Source: JAIVGV01 sp031425275
Lineage (GTDB): Bacteria > Acidobacteriota > Blastocatellia > Pyrinomonadales > Pyrinomonadaceae
NCBI GenBank assembly: GCA_031425275.1
Contig: JANPJA010000057.1
Location: 121,763 to 185,762 of the forward strand
Direction of reading: 5' to 3'
DNA: 64,000 nt
Shown: in pieces, positions 35,502 through 42,176 of the stretch
Position numbering within the stretch: position 1 is the stretch's first letter
Layout: each line of letters begins with the position of its first letter
Made by a program: the position numbers and the translations under genes
Notes under the pieces: model-generated
The model's database searches: none
What the model was told of the DNA's origin: nothing
The model's input: the letters and a program-made list of their open reading frames with translations, nothing else

Positions 35502-35622
35502 GGCGCGACCTTGATCGGATTTCTCTGCGCTCCTCTGCGCGATCTCTGCGTCTCCGGGGTGAAGCGACGGACATTACACTCGACCTGATTTTTATCGCCC
35601 ACTCAAACCACATCGCCCACGA

Positions 35623-37155
35623 ATGATCCCGACGGACAACCCACCTCAACATTCACGCACGCCCCGGCCGGCGGGCCGGACGCGACTCGCCGAGATTGCC
35701 GACTCGATCACGGACGAGCCTTCGCGCGGCCTCTCCGCATGGGCACGCACGACGGCGGGCGTCGTCGCGCTCCTCTTCCTCCTGCAACTCGCGACGGGCC
35801 TCATCCTCGCCTTCGTCTATGTGCCCTCGGCCGAGAGCGCGCACGCCACGGTGGCCTACGCCGAGAAGTCGCTCGCGGGCGGTTCGTGGCTGCGCTCTCT
35901 CCACTCGTCGAGCGCCCAACTGCTCCCGCTCGCGCTCCTCCTTCACCTGCTGCAAGCTTTCCTGCGCGGCGCGCACCGCCGCCGGCCCGTCGGCTGGCTC
36001 GCCTCCGTCGCACTGCTCACGCTTTCGCTCGCGGCGGGCGCGACCGGCTACTCGCTCCCGTGGGACGCGCGCGCCTTCGCCAGCACGCGCGTCGCCGAAG
36101 GCATCACGCGCAACTTCCCCCTCGTCGGCGACACCTTGGGCCGCTGGCTCGTCGGCGGCGCGGAAGTCTCCACGCTCACCCTCTCGCGCTTCTTCGCCCT
36201 CCACGCGCTGGTCATCCCCTTCCTGATCGTGCTCGCCGTCGCCGCACGTCTTTTCTTCTTCCGCGAGCGCGCGACTGGCGGGAACGCGGTTGACACTCAC
36301 GAAGACCGCGACGCTGCGCGCGATCAAGTTGCACGATTGACGCGCGACTGGCGGCGCACCCAACTGGCGCGCAACGCGGCCGTCGCCGGCATCGCCTTCG
36401 CCGCGCTCGCCCTCTACGCATCAGTCTCGCCCGCCCCGCTCGGCCCGCCCGCCGACTCCGCCCCGCCCGGCTACCTGCCACGCCCCGGCGCGCAATTCCT
36501 CTGGCTCTTTCAGATGCTCAAGTATCTGCCGCCGGCCGCGGCCTCGCTCGCCGCGCTCGTCGTCCCCACTCTCTTTCTCGCCGCGCTCGCGCTACTCCCT
36601 TTCCTCGGCGCGCACGATTCGCCCGACGCGCGCGACTCAAAACTCAGACGCCTGCTCGCGTCTCGCGCGTTCGGCGCGGGAGTCTTCACACTGCTCTTCC
36701 TCGTCGTCGCCGGCCTCACCGCCGCCGCGCACATCGGCGACGCGCGCGACCCGCGCGTCAGCGAACAACTCGCGCGCCAGACGCGAGACGAAGAAGCCTA
36801 CCTGCGCGCGCCCTTCACCCCCGTCACACTCGGCGCGGGCGGCGACCCGATCAAACCCGGCGACGGCGCGCTCCCGCCGGGCGCGGCCTCGCTCAACTCC
36901 GCGCCGCCGTCGGCCTACGCCCAACACTGCGCGCGCTGCCACGGCGAACGCGGCGAGGGCAAGTCGGTCAACCCGCATCTCATCGGCCTCGGCGCGCAAC
37001 CGAACCGCACGGCCGCCGACATCATCCGCATCATCGACGACCCCGCGAGTTACAATCTGTTGGAACGGATGCCGTCCTTCAAGACGAAGCTGACGGCCGA
37101 CGAGAAGCGCGCCGTCGCCGACTGGATCGTCTCGCTCAAACCCGCGCCCCACTGA
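35623..37155 (+). CDS. Cytochrome b fused to a cytochrome c domain
   Basis: 510 aa. The first 220 residues form a cytochrome b6-like four-helix core. H94 and H108 on helix B are the usual heme ligand pair, H194 on helix D is the third, but the fourth position (209 by the 15-residue spacing) is Arg, codon CGT at 36247-36249. A subunit IV-like part follows (about 275-345), then a periplasmic mono-heme c domain with CARCH (about residues 437-441). This order links quinol oxidation to c-type acceptors. A fused b/c subunit is unusual, and the missing ligand deserves care. Confidence 0.85.
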   Translation: MIPTDNPPQHSRTPRPAGRTRLAEIADSITDEPSRGLSAWARTTAGVVALLFLLQLATGLILAFVYVPSAESAHATVAYAEKSLAGGSWLRSLHSSSAQLLPLALLLHLLQAFLRGAHRRRPVGWLASVALLTLSLAAGATGYSLPWDARAFASTRVAEGITRNFPLVGDTLGRWLVGGAEVSTLTLSRFFALHALVIPFLIVLAVAARLFFFRERATGGNAVDTHEDRDAARDQVARLTRDWRRTQLARNAAVAGIAFAALALYASVSPAPLGPPADSAPPGYLPRPGAQFLWLFQMLKYLPPAAASLAALVVPTLFLAALALLPFLGAHDSPDARDSKLRRLLASRAFGAGVFTLLFLVVAGLTAAAHIGDARDPRVSEQLARQTRDEEAYLRAPFTPVTLGAGGDPIKPGDGALPPGAASLNSAPPSAYAQHCARCHGERGEGKSVNPHLIGLGAQPNRTAADIIRIIDDPASYNLLERMPSFKTKLTADEKRAVADWIVSLKPAPH

Positions 37156-37272
37156 CAAGGCACGGGCGGCGGGACTTCTTTGCAACCGCGCGGCCCTGCG
37201 TTATACTCGCCCCGTTTTCACACCACCACAGCGATACGGCCCCTGCAAACTCCGAGGGATTTAACTAACGCC

Positions 37273-37755
37273 ATGAGATACTCGAAACTCTTCGTCCTCG
37301 CCGCCGCGGCCGCGCTCTTCGCCGCCGCCTGCGCCACGAACACGAACACGAATACCAACATCACGACCGGCCCCGGCCGTACCGTCACCAACAACATTAA
37401 CAGTGGCTCGCCCGCCGCCTCGGCTACCCCCGACGAACTGGCCGCCGCCCGCGCCACCTACAACACCACCTGCGCCAAGTGCCACAAGGAGAACGGCGAA
37501 GGCGGCGTCGCCGAACTCGACGAGGGCGAGAAGCTCAAAGTTCCGAGCTTCAAGGAAGCACACTCCGTCAAACACACGGAGGCCGACTTCGTCCGCAAGA
37601 TCACCAACGGCGACACGGACGAAGGGATGCCCGCCTTCAAGGGTCGGCTCACGCCCGAACAGATCACCGACCTCGCACGCTTCGTCCGCCGCGAGTTCCA
37701 GTCCGCCGGCGCGAAAGCCACCACCGCGGCCAACGCCAACGCGGGCGCGCACTGA
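37273..37755 (+). CDS. Lipoprotein c-type cytochrome
   Basis: 160 aa. The lipobox FAAAC puts Cys20 at the processed N-terminus; a Thr/Asn-rich linker follows, then a mono-heme domain with CAKCH and a Met ligand in DEGMPAFKG. ATG at 37273 is chosen over a start 31 codons upstream that would destroy the lipoprotein signal. It probably receives electrons from the Rieske/cytochrome b complex. Confidence 0.88.
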   Translation: MRYSKLFVLAAAAALFAAACATNTNTNTNITTGPGRTVTNNINSGSPAASATPDELAAARATYNTTCAKCHKENGEGGVAELDEGEKLKVPSFKEAHSVKHTEADFVRKITNGDTDEGMPAFKGRLTPEQITDLARFVRREFQSAGAKATTAANANAGAH

Positions 37756-37799
37756 CGGCGCGGCCCGTGCTAAGCTTTGGCCCGCCGATTCGGCCCCAC

Positions 37800-37873
37800 G
37801 CACCCGTAGCTCAGTTGGATAGAGCGTCGGACTTCGAATCCGCAGGTCGCAAGTTCGAGTCTTGCCGGGTGCA
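37800..37873 (+). tRNA. tRNA-Arg(TCG)
   Basis: Acceptor GCACCCG pairs with CGGGTGC; anticodon loop CTTCGAA (TCG). T-loop TTCGAGT. A stand-alone gene; not duplicated in the array. Confidence 0.94.
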
Positions 37874-37888
37874 TCGATGACAAACTGA

Positions 37889-37917
37889 CGAACGGCCGCC
37901 ACCCTGGGCGGCCGTTC
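37889..37917. terminator. Hairpin behind tRNA-Arg(TCG)
   Basis: GAACGGCCGCC pairs with GGCGGCCGTTC around a short loop. The run of T is missing, so termination is only possible. Confidence 0.5.
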
Positions 37918-38050
37918 GCCGTTCCGGCCCAAGCCCCGCCCTCGCATTGAAGCGCGCGCAAGCCCGTGGGCGTGAGTTCGTTCAACCGTGCGAGTCAACC
38001 CGCGGGCGGGGCGGCGGGAGCGGAAAATTTGCGGCAAATGAAAAAAGTGC

Positions 38051-38080
38051 TTGACAGGACAAAGTGGTCTGCCGTATATA
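38051..38080 (+). promoter_or_regulatory. Sigma-70 promoter at the head of the tRNA array region
   Basis: TTGACA (38051-38056) and TATATA (38075-38080) are separated by 18 bases in AT-richer DNA; the sequence goes on TATATATAC. It points to the small gene and the structured region before the tRNA array. Confidence 0.75.
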
Positions 38081-38139
38081 TACGCACCGCGCACGGAGAA
38101 GCCTCCGGCGGCGTAGAACGAAAGAGGAAACGGATTTCG

Positions 38140-38361
38140 ATGTTGACGAACAGGCATAAACGAACGGGCACAACCCGCAGGGCCGCCGAGACGGCCCCCG
38201 TGTGGTCGTGCGCCCGGGTCACCCGGCGCGGCACAAACGTCGCCGCGGCCGGCTCGTGCCTGAGCTCGTCGTCCGCCTATTTACTCGGCGGCGAATTAGG
38301 ACTCCAAGGCGCGCACCTCATTAACGATCCGCGCTTTATGGATCACAACAACCAGACGTAG
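38140..38361 (+). CDS. Small unrecognised ORF
   Basis: 73 aa, Arg/Ser-rich (TGTTRRAAETAPVW) with a weak AGAGGA upstream. It follows the promoter at 38051 by about 60 bases and ends before two terminators. The sequence resembles no family I know and may not be translated; coding status is a guess. Confidence 0.35.
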   Translation: MLTNRHKRTGTTRRAAETAPVWSCARVTRRGTNVAAAGSCLSSSSAYLLGGELGLQGAHLINDPRFMDHNNQT

Positions 38362-38422
38362 TCAGTGGGAGAGCGGGTCTCCCGCTCTCCAATCCCAGGC
38401 TTAAAAGTTAGCGGATTGATCG

Positions 38423-38470
38423 GAGCGGGACGGCTTCTCTAGGGAGCTTCAGTCCCGCTCTTTTTGTTAT
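38423..38470 (+). terminator. Rho-independent terminator
   Basis: GAGCGGGAC pairs with GTCCCGCTC; then TTTTTGTTAT follows. A second hairpin (GGAGAGCGGG/CCCGCTCTCC) lies at 38369-38391. Together they should end a transcript from the promoter at 38051 before the tRNA array, unless antitermination operates. Confidence 0.75.
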
Positions 38471-38500
38471 TTGATAACCGAATTACTTTGTGAATGGAAA

Positions 38501-38645
38501 AAGAGGGCAGCCAGAGTCTGCCTTCCCAGACGGCACGGCCCCGCGCGTCTTTGCGAGAGTCCGGGTGGGGCCGCGCCGTCTCGTAGGAGAAGTGTGCGCC
38601 GAAGTGTGCCTTCCGTGCACCGACTCTTCTGCCCTCTTATTTTTT
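38501..38645 (+). ncRNA. Candidate structured RNA just before the tRNA array
   Basis: The closing helix AAGAGGGCAG (38501-38510) pairs with CTGCCCTCTT (38629-38638) and is followed by a T-rich run. Inside, AGAGTC pairs with GACTCT, and GACGGCACGGCCCC pairs with GGGGCCGCGCCGTC. The fold is large and well defined. It could be an independent small RNA with its own terminator or a leader of the tRNA transcript. Confidence 0.55.
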
Positions 38646-38660
38646 ATGATAGCAGATCGC

Positions 38661-38742
38661 GTAGGCGTGGCTGAGCGGCGAAAGCACCTGACTGTAAATC
38701 AGGCGTCATACGACTTCGGAGGTTCGAGTCCTCCCGCCTGCA
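38661..38742 (+). tRNA. tRNA-Tyr(GTA)
   Basis: First gene of the array. Acceptor GTAGGCG pairs with CGCCTGC, anticodon loop CTGTAAA, long class II variable arm, T-loop TTCGAGT. Confidence 0.93.
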
Positions 38743-38756
38743 TCGGTTCGCGTTGG

Positions 38757-38829
38757 AGGGGCGTGGTGTAACTGGCAACATGGTGGACTCCAAATTCACC
38801 CGATCTCGGTTCGACCCCAAGCGCTCCTG
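38757..38829 (+). tRNA. tRNA-Trp(CCA)
   Basis: Acceptor AGGGGCG with CGCTCCT (one G-U), anticodon loop CTCCAAA. The T-stem carries one C-A mismatch (positions 51-63), so the fold is weaker than usual. Confidence 0.85.
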
Positions 38830-38845
38830 TCCGCAATGTTTTTCT

Positions 38846-38928
38846 GGAGAGTACGCCAAAACGGTCTGGCACCAGTCTTGAAAACTGGGGAGCTGCGGCT
38901 CATAGGGGTTCGAGTCCTCTACTCTCCG
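38846..38928 (+). tRNA. tRNA-Ser(TGA)
   Basis: Acceptor GGAGAGT with ACTCTCC, anticodon loop CTTGAAA, long class II variable arm and T-loop TTCGAGT. It is the only serine tRNA of the array. Confidence 0.94.
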
Positions 38929-38970
38929 TCGAAAACAAGTATGAAGTCGGAACGATGAACGCTGAGCAAG

Positions 38971-39078
38971 TTTTCAGTTTTCAGTTTTCAGTTTTCAGTT
39001 TTCAGAGACAGAGCCGATGGTTACTGAGAGTTGCTGAAAACTAAAAACTGTCTGCTGAAAACTGAAAACTGAAAACTA
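38971..39078. repeat. Word hairpin (TTTTCAG)
   Basis: TTTTCAG is repeated about five times in the left arm; the right arm contains CTGAAAA words. It lies between tRNA-Ser and tRNA-Gln and is the only AT-rich member of the class. Confidence 0.85.
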
Positions 39079-39124
39079 TCCTCCTTGGCTTCGACTTCAT
39101 CGTTTCGCGTTCGTCGTTTCATAT

Positions 39125-39196
39125 TTCGGGATCGTCTAACCGGCAGGATGCCCGGCTCTGAACCGGGCGGTGGGGGTTCGAATCCTCCTCCCGAAG
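39125..39196 (+). tRNA. tRNA-Gln(CTG)
   Basis: Acceptor TTCGGGA with TCCCGAA, anticodon loop CTCTGAA, T-loop TTCGAAT, discriminator G. Confidence 0.92.
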
Positions 39197-39207
39197 TCTC
39201 TCGCTTT

Positions 39208-39282
39208 GAACCCGTAGTTCAGCGGAATCAGAACGGTCGCCTCCGAAGCGACAGGCCGCAGGTTCGAGTCCTGCCGGGTTCA
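39208..39282 (+). tRNA. tRNA-Arg(CCG)
   Basis: Acceptor GAACCCG with CGGGTTC, anticodon loop CTCCGAA, discriminator A. The spacing from tRNA-Gln is 11 bases. Confidence 0.93.
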
Positions 39283-39294
39283 TCAATTTCTCAC

Positions 39295-39367
39295 GCCGAC
39301 GTAGCCCAATGGCAGAGGCACCAGATTTAGAAACTGGTCAGCGAGAGTTCGAATCTCTCCGTCGGCA
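39295..39367 (+). tRNA. tRNA with anticodon TAG (leucine), class I form
   Basis: Acceptor GCCGACG with CGTCGGC, anticodon loop TTTAGAA. The anticodon reads CTA (Leu), but the variable loop is only about 5 bases instead of the long arm of tRNA-Leu. Discriminator A73 as in Leu. The last pair of the anticodon stem is A-A. Confidence 0.85.
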
Positions 39368-39382
39368 TCTTTCACTTCACCA

Positions 39383-39469
39383 GCCGGGGTGGCGGAACTG
39401 GCAGACGCGCAGGCCCGAGACACCTGTGAGCCGACGGCTCTCTTGCGGGTTCGACTCCCGCCCCCGGCA
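39383..39469 (+). tRNA. tRNA-Leu(GAG)
   Basis: Acceptor GCCGGGG with CCCCGGC, anticodon loop CCGAGAC (closing pair C-A is mismatched), class II variable arm GAGCC...GGCTC, discriminator A. Confidence 0.92.
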
Positions 39470-39485
39470 CTTCCTTCCCCCTTTC

Positions 39486-39559
39486 GCGGGAGTGGCGCAA
39501 ACGGAAGACGCGCCGTTCTTAAAAAACGGTCGTTGCGGGTTCGAGTCCCGCCTCCCGCA
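39486..39559 (+). tRNA. tRNA with anticodon TAA (leucine), class I form
   Basis: Acceptor GCGGGAG with CTCCCGC, anticodon loop CTTAAAA, variable loop of about five bases (TCGTT), T-loop TTCGAGT, A73. A leucine anticodon in a short-armed tRNA. Confidence 0.86.
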
Positions 39560-39579
39560 TCACCGCCACCACCGCGCGC

Positions 39580-39655
39580 GCGCGCGTAGCCCAACTCGGC
39601 AAGAGGCGGCGGTCTCAAAAACCGCAGGTTGAAAGTTCGAATCTTTCCGCGCGCA
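39580..39655 (+). tRNA. tRNA with anticodon CAA (leucine), class I form
   Basis: Acceptor GCGCGCG with CGCGCGC, anticodon loop CTCAAAA, short variable loop, T-loop TTCGAAT, A73. The third leucine-anticodon tRNA without a long arm. Confidence 0.86.
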
Positions 39656-39673
39656 CTTCTTTGTCAATCATGC

Positions 39674-39750
39674 GGGGCGTTAGGCAAGTCTGGGTTAAGC
39701 CGCTTGACCTTCAATCAAGAGATGCGTGGGTTCGAATCCCACACGCCCCG
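39674..39750 (+). tRNA. tRNA-Glu(TTC)
   Basis: Acceptor GGGGCGT with ACGCCCC, anticodon loop CCTTCAA, T-loop TTCGAAT. CCA is encoded just behind (39751-39753). D-loop is longer than usual. Confidence 0.92.
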
Positions 39751-39764
39751 CCAACAGTTTTTAC

Positions 39765-39839
39765 GTGGATCGTAGCTTAAACGGCAGAGCGCCGCGCTGT
39801 GAACGCGGTCTGGTGAGGGTTCGACTCCCTTCGATCCAC
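39765..39839 (+). tRNA. tRNA-His(GTG), second copy
   Basis: G-1 (39765) faces C73 (39839). Anticodon loop CTGTGAA. The acceptor TGGATCG differs from the stand-alone His tRNA at 25382. Confidence 0.93.
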
Positions 39840-39852
39840 CTTCCCCGTTCGG

Positions 39853-39927
39853 GGCGCGCCCGCGCCGGAGGCCGAAGCCGCCTGATTCTCAAACAGGAAT
39901 TCGCCGGTACGAATCCGGCACGCGCCG
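39853..39927 (+). tRNA. tRNA-Glu(CTC), atypical
   Basis: Acceptor GGCGCGC pairs with ACGCGCC except for the last C-A pair. Anticodon loop TTCTCAA, with an A-A mismatch in the stem. The T-loop is TACGAAT instead of TTCGAAT, so the invariant pyrimidine 55 is lost; the expected T at position 8 is also C. Possibly functional or decaying. Confidence 0.72.
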
Positions 39928-39945
39928 TCAGCGTCTTTAGTTTGT

Positions 39946-40019
39946 GGAGCCGTGGGCCAGTCGGAGTGGCCGCTTGATTGTCAATCAAGAGATCGCGGGT
40001 TCGAGTCCCGCCGGTTCCG
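39946..40019 (+). tRNA. tRNA-Asp(GTC)
   Basis: Acceptor GGAGCCG with CGGTTCC, anticodon loop TTGTCAA, T-loop TTCGAGT, discriminator G. Confidence 0.93.
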
Positions 40020-40026
40020 TCCCTCC

Positions 40027-40099
40027 GCCTTCGTAGCTTAATCGGCAGAGCGGGTGACTCTTAATCACTCAAGTCTGAGTTCGACTCTCAGCGAAGGCA
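40027..40099 (+). tRNA. tRNA-Lys(CTT)
   Basis: Acceptor GCCTTCG with CGAAGGC, anticodon loop CTCTTAA, T-loop TTCGACT, A73. Only 7 bases behind tRNA-Asp. Confidence 0.93.
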
Positions 40100-40103
40100 T
40101 TAA

Positions 40104-40178
40104 CGGGGTGTGGTGTAACGATAAGCATCCGAGTCTTGGGAACTCGTGGCGGCAGTTCAACTCTGCCCACCCCGACCA
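40104..40178 (+). tRNA. tRNA-Pro(TGG), second copy with encoded CCA
   Basis: Acceptor CGGGGTG with CACCCCG, anticodon loop CTTGGGA, T-loop TTCAACT. A73 is followed by CCA (40176-40178). Same anticodon as the stand-alone gene at 21876. Confidence 0.92.
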
Positions 40179-40189
40179 AAGTTTAATTT

Positions 40190-40267
40190 GCATCGTTGGT
40201 CCAGACCGGTCGAAGACGCGGCGTTGCCAATGCCGAGACCCGAGTTCGAATCTCGGACGGTGCACCA
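40190..40267 (+). tRNA. tRNA-Gly(GCC) with encoded CCA
   Basis: Acceptor GCATCGT with ACGGTGC, anticodon loop TTGCCAA, T-loop TTCGAAT. CCA at 40265-40267. The D-loop is long. Confidence 0.91.
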
Positions 40268-40276
40268 TTTTTTCAC

Positions 40277-40350
40277 GGGCGGTTAGCTTAAACGGAAAAG
40301 CCCCGCGCTACGAACGCGGGCCAATGCGGGTTCGAGTCCCGCGCCGCCCT
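40277..40350 (+). tRNA. tRNA-Arg(ACG)
   Basis: Acceptor GGGCGGT with GCCGCCC, anticodon loop CTACGAA; A34 would be edited to inosine by TadA. Discriminator T. Confidence 0.92.
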
Positions 40351-40364
40351 TCACCTTCTCACTT

Positions 40365-40437
40365 GCGGCCGAAACTCAACGGGCTGAGTGCGAGTCTTCC
40401 AAACTCGATGCAGCGGGTTCGAGTCCCGCCGGCCGCT
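40365..40437 (+). tRNA. tRNA-Gly(TCC)
   Basis: Acceptor GCGGCCG with CGGCCGC, anticodon loop CTTCCAA, T-loop TTCGAGT, discriminator T. Confidence 0.92.
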
Positions 40438-40451
40438 TCCCTCCCTCACAC

Positions 40452-40526
40452 GTCCGCGTAGCTCAGACGGATGAGAGCGCTTCCCCGGTACGGAAGAGGC
40501 CGCGAGTTCGATTCTCGCCGCGGGCT
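40452..40526 (+). tRNA. tRNA-Thr(GGT)
   Basis: Acceptor GTCCGCG with CGCGGGC, anticodon loop CCGGTAC, T-loop TTCGATT, discriminator T. Confidence 0.91.
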
Positions 40527-40548
40527 TGGACGAACACCGCACCGACCC

Positions 40549-40620
40549 GCACGCGTCGCCAAGAGGCCAGGCACAGGTCTGCAAAACCTGCATACGCCGG
40601 TTCGACTCCGGCCGCGTGCT
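40549..40620 (+). tRNA. tRNA-Cys(GCA)
   Basis: Acceptor GCACGCG with CGCGTGC, anticodon loop CTGCAAA, T73 (a cysteine identity base). Last tRNA before the HNH gene. Confidence 0.93.
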
Positions 40621-40782
40621 CTCATGTTTAAACACAAGTTTGCGAGCGGACTCCGCGCCAGCGGCCGTCCTCACCCCGCTCGCACTTCCCCTTCTTCGAC
40701 GCTTTGACACCGACGCCGCGGGCGGCCGGTGCCGGGCGTCGTAACTTTCAACTTCAGTCAGACCCGAAAGGAGGTGCCGGAC

Positions 40783-41352
40783 GTGGCACTAAACGGACGT
40801 GTTTTGCTGCTCAACCAGACCTACGAGCCGCTCGGCACCGTGGGCGTGGCGCGGGCGGTCGTGATGTTGTTCAAGAACTCGGTCTTCGTCGAAGAGTGGG
40901 ACGGCGACCGCGTGTTGCGCTCGCCGAGCGCGGAGTTCCCCGTCCCGTCGGTCGTCCGCCGCCGGACTTACGTCAACGTGCGGCGCGGGCGCGAGTCGGC
41001 GGGCATGAAGCGCGTGCGCATCTACATCCGCGACGAATTTCGCTGCCAGTACTGCGGCGAGCGCAAGAACCCGGTGGAGCTGACGCTCGACCACATCCAG
41101 CCGCGCTCGCGCGGCGGCGGCAACGCGCCGTGGAACGTCGTGACGGCCTGCGTCGCTTGCAACCAGCGCAAGGGGTCGCGCACGCCCGAAGAGGCGCGGA
41201 TGCCGCTACTGACGACGCAGACGGCCCTGCGCACGCGGCTCGAACGGGTGGTCTTGTGCCACTACGCCGAGGCGCGGCCCGAATGGCGCAAGTACCTTTA
41301 CCTCGACGAAGCGCACGAGGCGCGTGAAGGGTCGCGCGCGAAGTCGGTCTAA
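40783..41352 (+). CDS. HNH endonuclease inside the tRNA array
   Basis: 189 aa from GTG at 40783, which follows AAAGGAGGT by 7 bases. The N-terminal part LLLNQTYEPLGTVGVARAVVMLF is shared by a widespread group of HNH proteins. The HNH core is CQYCGERKNPVELTLDHIQPRSRGGG with a second CVACN zinc box and ArgLys-rich end. It splits the array into 20 and 13 tRNAs. It may be a homing or array-mobilising nuclease, or a host repair enzyme; the latter group exists too. Confidence 0.88.
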   Translation: MALNGRVLLLNQTYEPLGTVGVARAVVMLFKNSVFVEEWDGDRVLRSPSAEFPVPSVVRRRTYVNVRRGRESAGMKRVRIYIRDEFRCQYCGERKNPVELTLDHIQPRSRGGGNAPWNVVTACVACNQRKGSRTPEEARMPLLTTQTALRTRLERVVLCHYAEARPEWRKYLYLDEAHEAREGSRAKSV

Positions 41353-41419
41353 CGCGTGTAGCCCCGCCGCGCGCGTGCTCGATCCGGGATCGGGCGCGCG
41401 CGCGCGGCGGGGCAAACAC

Positions 41420-41492
41420 GGAGGCATAGCTGACGCGGAGCAAGCGCTCGCCTGAAGAGCGAGAGAGGTTGGTTCGACTCCAACTGCTTCCA
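41420..41492 (+). tRNA. tRNA-Phe(GAA)
   Basis: Acceptor GGAGGCA with TGCTTCC, anticodon loop CTGAAGA, T-loop TTCGACT, A73. Confidence 0.92.
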
Positions 41493-41508
41493 TCGATCAC
41501 CCCGACCC

Positions 41509-41581
41509 GGCCGGTTAACTCAGCGGCGAGAGTGCCTGTGTCACAAACAGGAAGTCGAAGGTTCGAGTCCTTCACCGGCTA
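41509..41581 (+). tRNA. tRNA-Val(CAC)
   Basis: Acceptor GGCCGGT with ACCGGCT (1-72 is G-U), anticodon loop GTCACAA, T-loop TTCGAGT, A73. Confidence 0.9.
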
Positions 41582-41585
41582 TGAC

Positions 41586-41606
41586 AGAGCGGTTAGCGGT
41601 TAGCCG
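41586..41606. repeat. Single-arm word repeat (GCGGTTA)
   Basis: GCGGTTA is repeated twice, then GCCGTCGG. It resembles the left arm of the hairpin at 41981 but no right arm follows. Confidence 0.6.
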
Positions 41607-41625
41607 TCGGCAATTTTTCCTTCCC

Positions 41626-41699
41626 GGCGACGTAGCTCCAACCGGCAGAGCGGCTGTTTCGTAAACAGCAGTGTGAGAGTTCGAATCTCTCCGTCGCCT
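41626..41699 (+). tRNA. tRNA-Thr(CGT)
   Basis: Acceptor GGCGACG with CGTCGCC, anticodon loop TTCGTAA, T-loop TTCGAAT, discriminator T. Confidence 0.92.
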
Positions 41700-41710
41700 T
41701 CACCCTTCAC

Positions 41711-41783
41711 GGGCCTGTAGCTCAACGGACAGAGCGCCTGTCTTCTAAACAGGTCGATGCGGGTTCAAGTCCTGCCGGGCTCG
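41711..41783 (+). tRNA. tRNA-Arg(TCT), second copy
   Basis: Acceptor GGGCCTG with CGGGCTC (two wobble pairs), anticodon loop CTTCTAA, T-loop TTCAAGT. Discriminator G. The body differs from the tRNA at 25182. Confidence 0.9.
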
Positions 41784-41812
41784 TCAATTTATTACTCGTC
41801 GGAACTTTCTCT

Positions 41813-41884
41813 CGCGGAGTAGCTCAGCGGCCGAGCAGTCGTCTCATAAACGAAAGGACGCGGGTTCGAGTCCCGCCTCCGCGA
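41813..41884 (+). tRNA. tRNA-Met(CAT)
   Basis: Acceptor CGCGGAG with CTCCGCG, anticodon loop CTCATAA, T-loop TTCGAGT. The outer pair of the anticodon stem is G-A. Elongator, initiator or Ile2 use cannot be fixed. Confidence 0.88.
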
Positions 41885-41900
41885 TGGTTCACGTTTTTTT

Positions 41901-41972
41901 GGGCTGGTGATGTAAATGGCAGCATAGAAGTCTCGCACACTTCTTGTGGGGGTTCGACTCCCCCCCGGTCTA
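41901..41972 (+). tRNA. tRNA-Ala(CGC)
   Basis: Anticodon loop CTCGCAC. In acceptor GGGCTGG/CCGGTCT position 3-70 is a G-T pair, the known identity element of alanine tRNA. A73. T-loop TTCGACT. Confidence 0.92.
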
Positions 41973-41980
41973 TGAAAAAA

Positions 41981-42094
41981 AGCTGTTAGCGATTAGCTGT
42001 TAGCCGTTAGCCAGACAGAGTCTTCAACGCTGCTGACTCTGGCTCTCAACCGCGTGACTTCTGGCTAACAGCTAACGGCTAACAGCTAACAGCT
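41981..42094. repeat. Word hairpin (AGCTGTTAGC)
   Basis: Left arm AGCTGTTAGC and TAGCTGTTAGCCG words, right arm CTAACAGCTAACGGCTAACAG. It lies between tRNA-Ala and tRNA-Thr. Confidence 0.88.
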
Positions 42095-42099
42095 TCTCG

Positions 42100-42176
42100 T
42101 GCGGCGTAGCTCAAGCGGACACCAGAGCGCTCGTCTTGTAAACGAGTCGGTGCGGGTTCGAGTCCCGCCGCCGCAG
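42100..42176 (+). tRNA. tRNA-Thr(TGT)
   Basis: Acceptor TGCGGCG with CGCCGCA, anticodon loop CTTGTAA, T-loop TTCGAGT, extended D-loop. An AGT triplet repeat follows. Confidence 0.9.

Noticed and set aside
39295..39367. Amber-suppressor tRNA reading of the TAG anticodon
   Set aside because: Anticodon TAG pairs with CTA (Leu); a TAG-stop suppressor would need CTA.
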